A stretch of 21,620 nucleotides of DNA from Nemertoderma westbladi (Eukaryota; Xenacoelomorpha; Nemertodermatida; Nemertodermatidae). This document shows positions 18,115-21,620 of the stretch, one piece after another; the first letter of the stretch is position 1; every line of letters begins with the position of its first letter. Below the pieces are notes generated by a model. That model was not told the DNA's origin. It made no database searches and saw nothing but the letters and a program-made list of their open reading frames with translations. Where the stretch lies: NCBI GenBank assembly GCA_032718475.1, contig JAUCBJ010005032.1, positions 1 through 21,620 of the forward strand, in the 5' to 3' direction. Both the position numbers and the translations under genes were made by a program.

Positions 18115-18402
18115 AATTACGAAATTAAGTAACTAATGTAATTTAGTTTTCACTATATCTGACTTACTTACAACTTACTTAATTACTATGTACATGAAGA
18201 TGGCCCTAGTACTGGTAGGAATTAATTGATATTAAGCTGTAAACAGCTCGTTTTTTCGTTGAATGTATTTGACTTCCCATACCCATTGCATTTATTTGTC
18301 GATTGGTAAATTATATATTAAGATACAACCATGAATTTAAGAGTGATATTCTTGCATAAGATGTTATAGAATTAATACGATATAGCACACTTTATGTCTT
18401 GA

Positions 18403-18528
18403 ATGCAGGACTCTTCTGATTGGATTATAGTGAGTGAAAACGTTCTGGAACACAGCCCTCGTGGATTGAAATTCGAATTGCTTTTACATATAAAGTCATG
18501 TTTCGGTGTAGCCAATGTACCTCAATGA
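18403..18528 (+). CDS. Possible 41-codon small ORF or exon, unrecognised
   Basis: ATG at 18403 opens a 41-residue frame that begins MQDSSDWIIVSENVLEHSPR and ends at TGA 18526-18528. The composition looks more protein-like than most short frames here, and TTGAATGCAG before GACTCT could act as a splice acceptor. I recognise no family, and there is no second exon to join it to, so chance is the more likely explanation. Confidence 0.12.
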   Translation: MQDSSDWIIVSENVLEHSPRGLKFELLLHIKSCFGVANVPQ

Positions 18529-19141
18529 GATATACCTATAATATAAACCTCAATGAAGGCAGTTGGGCATCAGTCGGATTATTTATTGAAACAATATTGC
18601 CAAACTAAATCTTTGAAATCAATTTGTTGCAAAGTTGTTTTAGTTGTTCAGCTTTTTTCCGCAAGGCTTACGATTGATCAGCCCAAAATATTAATACAAT
18701 CTATTTATTTTCCTAGCGATATGTGTATTCATAGCGCCTAGAACATCATGAGTGGCGACCAACAATTATTTTTTAATAATATTAATAATACTATAATATA
18801 ACGTATTTCCATATAAGTGCATAGCCTGTACAAATACTTGAAGTTCAATCTTACTTAGGCCCTACTATTTTACTTACGCACTAAAAACAAAAGTATAAAT
18901 TATTTACCAATAAGAACGTATAAGTTGTCATGATTGGTTGAGAAAACGTTGAATTGAAGTAAACTTGATTGATCCTTTCCCATATTTTAAGATCCCTGGG
19001 TTTCTCATTGGCTAACATAGTTTCACATCATGATACTTAAAATGATGTCCTTCAGAAAAAATATCCTTATTGTTAACTTGAGAACTTTATGATTTAAATT
19101 TAATATGTAATATAATAATATTATTATAATTAATTATTATT

Positions 19142-19207
19142 CACAAATTTTATGGTGTCATGTAACATGTAGGTCCCTACATGTTACTATTAATTATAAG
19201 ATTTGTG
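19142..19207. repeat. 66-bp hairpin
   Basis: GTAACATGTAGG (19162-19173) and CCTACATGTTAC (19176-19187) form a perfect 12-base stem with a two-base loop. Outside it, CACAAAT (19142-19148) pairs with ATTTGTG (19201-19207). Confidence 0.85.
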
Positions 19208-20542
19208 TGATTTTTTTTTCTAAAAAATGAAGAACAATATTTTAAAAACATATCAACTCAATCGGAAAGCAGAGTTATTGTAAACTGAAATACAGTAATA
19301 GAGTGGGGAGTAGGCCTACTGTAGGCCTATTGAATTGCGGGTCTTACAGTAATGATTTAGTTATTACAGTTGTACCTCAGGTTTACTTTACTAACCTGAA
19401 AGTTCTTTTGGATAAACTTTTAGTTATTCCATTCCGTTTGAAGTTCCAACCAAGTTGCCCTCGTTTTATACTGTGCGATATTCTACAGTATGAAGCCTCA
19501 TGAAGTTTTCAATAGGCCAATATTTGATTGTTGGTATAAAAGCATTGTAGGCCTACGTACAGTATAAGCATTAAACCGGTTTTGAGCAACATTATGGTTG
19601 ATTTATTTTTCCAAGTTTTCGAATTTTTGCCGTCCGGAGTCATTAATTTTCGTGTAAATAGATACAGTTATAGTAAGTACATCTAACAAAGTTATTTAAT
19701 ATTTTAACCCTCAATAACAAATTTAGTGAGCTGGTTTCTCATGGAATCGTATACAGCAGCAGCCAATGTGACCTTTAGTAGTGTGGCGAGTGGAGTGACA
19801 CGAAGCAAAGGAAAGCGACGTGTTGGATACAGGTTGTATAGTCAGAATGAAGTTATTTCGGCAATATCGAGCAGTTGTTTGTCTCTCTGTCGCGGTTGGT
19901 TGGTGAGTCGGTCTATCTGTCTGTTTTCCTTACATGTCTCTCGGTCTTGTTTAATGTTTGAACGTCCCTCTGTCAGAATGATAATGTACTTGCCTATTTG
20001 ACACTTTCCCTGATCTAAAAACTAACATCCTAAAAAGTTCACTGACTTCCCGATGTCCCTAGTATGTCATATTATTGAACTTTAAATATATTATTATTGT
20101 ATTTACATCATTTACAAATTCCAAAATTCAAAAACATTCCAACGGTATAGGGATGTCTAATCATAAATTTGCGTCTGAGAAATTTCCTTGTATAAGAACC
20201 TGCGTTGTATTCAGAGATAATAACCGGAGGCTACTGCTGCATTACTCAATAGGGTCTCCAACACAGGAAACATTATTGCTTATTTCGAGTTGTGATATCC
20301 AACCTGTCAGTATTGGTGGTGAACAGGGATTGTTTTCGTGTAGCAATCAATGGGTAATTTGTTACCTGACATGTGGTAACTTATCGGTCTGCTGTGAAAC
20401 GGAATGGTGTGACTTATTTTTGTGTGGTAACCATTAGTTCACTTCCTCTAAACACTCAAGTATCAGTTTATAATTTGTAAATTTTCCATGTTATTGTTTA
20501 ATTGCTTTATAATGACTTTCATATCATCTCACCAGATAGGGG

Positions 20543-20763
20543 GGAAACTGGACGCAATAAAAATTCATCCCTCTCCAGGGGAAATTCGACGCAAATAACA
20601 GCTGATTACTCTAGAAAATAAAACTGTAACCTGTTCAATTGTGTTTAGTTTATTGTTTTGGTAAAAATAACGTGCCACTGTAACCTGCTCCTTTCCCTAA
20701 ATTTAAAATTTAACATTGAGGCGGGATATTAATTCGCCAAGGCGGGATTTGCGTCCAGTTTCC
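20543..20763 (+). mobile_element. MITE-like element D carrying the core repeat
   Basis: GGAAACTGGACGCAA (20543-20557) and TTGCGTCCAGTTTCC (20749-20763) are perfect 15-base inverted repeats. A degenerate second copy of the left end, GGGGAAATTCGACGCAAATAA-like, lies at 20579-20599. The interior carries TGTAACCTG, GTTTATTGTTTTGG (20648) and TGCCACTGTAACCTG (20673). It is 221 bases long. No target-site duplication was identified. Confidence 0.7.
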
Positions 20764-21182
20764 TGTGTCTCCATTTTAACATTTTTATTTCATATGCATT
20801 GTGTAATGTAATGTTATTTAATGTAATGATTTCTAATATATTAATTTTTACTGTGCGTTTTCGCCTATACCATCATGGCAAGTGTATATTGCGCTATATA
20901 AATACACAAATTATTATTATTATTAATTATTATAATACTTATAAAATCTATACTAATAAAATTTATTGTTATATTTTATTCAATTTCAAGTAACGTAGAA
21001 GTCTGTGAATGTCGGAATGTGGAGTGAATGTGTCCAAAATGAGAACCTTCTTGGGCCAATTACGGACAATCTGGCATCTGTTTCGCATCTACCCTGAAAT
21101 TCGACTTCTTCACAGCTCCATCCTGATAGTTAGAAATCATTGTATTATATTAACTATAAGTTAATACGGAAAACACAGACAA
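20764..21182. other. AT-rich sequence between element D and the terminal array
   Basis: Contains the probable retroelement tail described separately. No gene was recognised. Confidence 0.35.
20880..20935 (+). mobile_element. Probable SINE/LINE 3' tail with ATT repeats
   Basis: TATTGCGCTATATAAATAC followed by ACAAATTATTATTATTATT is the kind of 3' terminus (GCGCTATATAAAT plus ATT repeats) seen on SINE/LINE families of many marine animals. The body of the element upstream is short or unrecognisable. Assigned from memory of the motif. Confidence 0.45.
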
Positions 21183-21620
21183 ATTTATGTCCGGACACAT
21201 TCTGGACAGTGTCGATATACAGACAGTACGGACACAGAGTGTAGGCTTTCAGGATATAGACATTAGACAGTCCGGACACAGAGTGTACAGTGTCCGATAC
21301 AGACAGTTCGGACACAGAGTGTACGGTGTCCGATACAGACAGTCCGGGCACAGAGTGTACGGTGTCCGATACAGACAGTTCGGACACAGAGTGTACGGTG
21401 TCCGATACAGACAGTCCGGACACAGGGTGTACGGTGTCCGATATAGACAGTCCGGACACATAGTGTACGGTGTCCGATACAGACAGTCCGGACACAGAGT
21501 GTACGGTGTCCGATACAGACAGTCCGCACACAGGGTGTACGGTGTCCGATACAGACAGTCCGGACACATAGTGTACGGTGTCCGATATAGACAGTCCGGA
21601 CACATAGTGTACGGATGTCC
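21183..21620. repeat. 36-bp tandem array, about 12 copies, runs off the window end
   Basis: The unit contains CAGTCCGGACACAGAGTGTA followed by CGGTGTCCGATACAGA. The first two units (to about 21265) are diverged and the rest are nearly identical. Each unit has the palindrome GTCCGGAC and a GTGTCCG...CGGACAC inverted repeat. A period divisible by three leaves minus-strand frames open (149 codons, repeat SGLSVSDTVHSV). There is no start context or recognisable flanking coding sequence, so a minisatellite is the simpler reading, although the array continues beyond the window. Confidence 0.93.

Larger units (their letters stand above)
17034..20542. other. Intergenic sequence with small palindromes, no secure gene
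   Basis: About 3.5 kb with no recognised exon. It contains a perfect 22-base palindrome (18093-18114), a hairpin (19142-19207) and scattered TAGGCCTA words (19312-19327, 19549-19556). Open frames at 19726-20001 and 20075-20437 have no recognisable domain. The first has an equally open opposite strand. Confidence 0.35.

Noticed and set aside
19726-20001. 91-codon plus-strand frame, and a protein-like frame on the opposite strand ending near 19722
   Set aside because: Both strands look equally open and neither shows a family motif or splice partner; the right part is a TCTGTC-rich simple stretch.
20075-20437. 120-codon plus-strand open frame
   Set aside because: Cys-rich near its end but with no recognisable domain, no signal peptide and no exon boundaries; AT-rich start.
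21154-21603. Three overlapping minus-strand open frames, up to 149 codons
   Set aside because: All frames of the 36-bp array are open, and none extends into recognisable coding sequence. Kept only as an open question because the array leaves the window.

Overview
The window looks like nuclear DNA of an animal, most likely a marine invertebrate. It is AT-rich and dominated by introns, tandem arrays and transposable-element debris, with no bacterial-style genes. Short host exons with canonical GT-AG splice sites can be read by eye. The words TAGGCCTA and ACCGGTA are frequent, which I associate loosely with some deuterostome genomes such as echinoderms; that lineage guess is weak.

The only host gene I can support lies on the minus strand and is hidden because its exons are short. 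Three consecutive exons (10587-10778, 8198-8309, 7755-7920) join in frame and encode the N-terminal half of an SLC35F1/F2-type membrane transporter. A fourth, tentative first coding exon (12416-12483) has the right reading phase. The rest of the gene was not found and probably lies beyond position 1. Its introns hold most of the repeats: a palindromic 16-bp minisatellite in intron 1, a 1-kb GC-rich 36-bp minisatellite in intron 2, a poly-G/poly-C tract in intron 3, and a large DNA-transposon-like element in the last visible intron.

That element runs from 1892 to 6941 (about 5.05 kb). It is bounded by 24-bp inverted termini (CACTG...CAGTG, 23 of 24 matching). Inside are a strong hairpin, a roughly 14-copy 65-bp array, a nested foldback element, a decayed ISXO2/Merlin-type transposase pseudogene on the minus strand, and a six-copy ~182-bp array. 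Interrupted palindromes of the form AACC-N-GGTT recur across both arrays and both subterminal regions, as expected of transposase-binding subterminal repeats.

The right half (12.5-21.6 kb) is intergenic or upstream sequence. It holds a 5'-truncated, frameshifted CR1/Jockey-like non-LTR retrotransposon (minus strand, about 13133-14457) and several small inverted-repeat (MITE-like) elements. It also holds a dispersed motif family sharing the core GTTTATTGTTTTGGTTAG (five copies in the window), a probable retroelement tail, and a second 36-bp tandem array that runs off the window end. I see no convincing rRNA, tRNA, CRISPR or operon structure.
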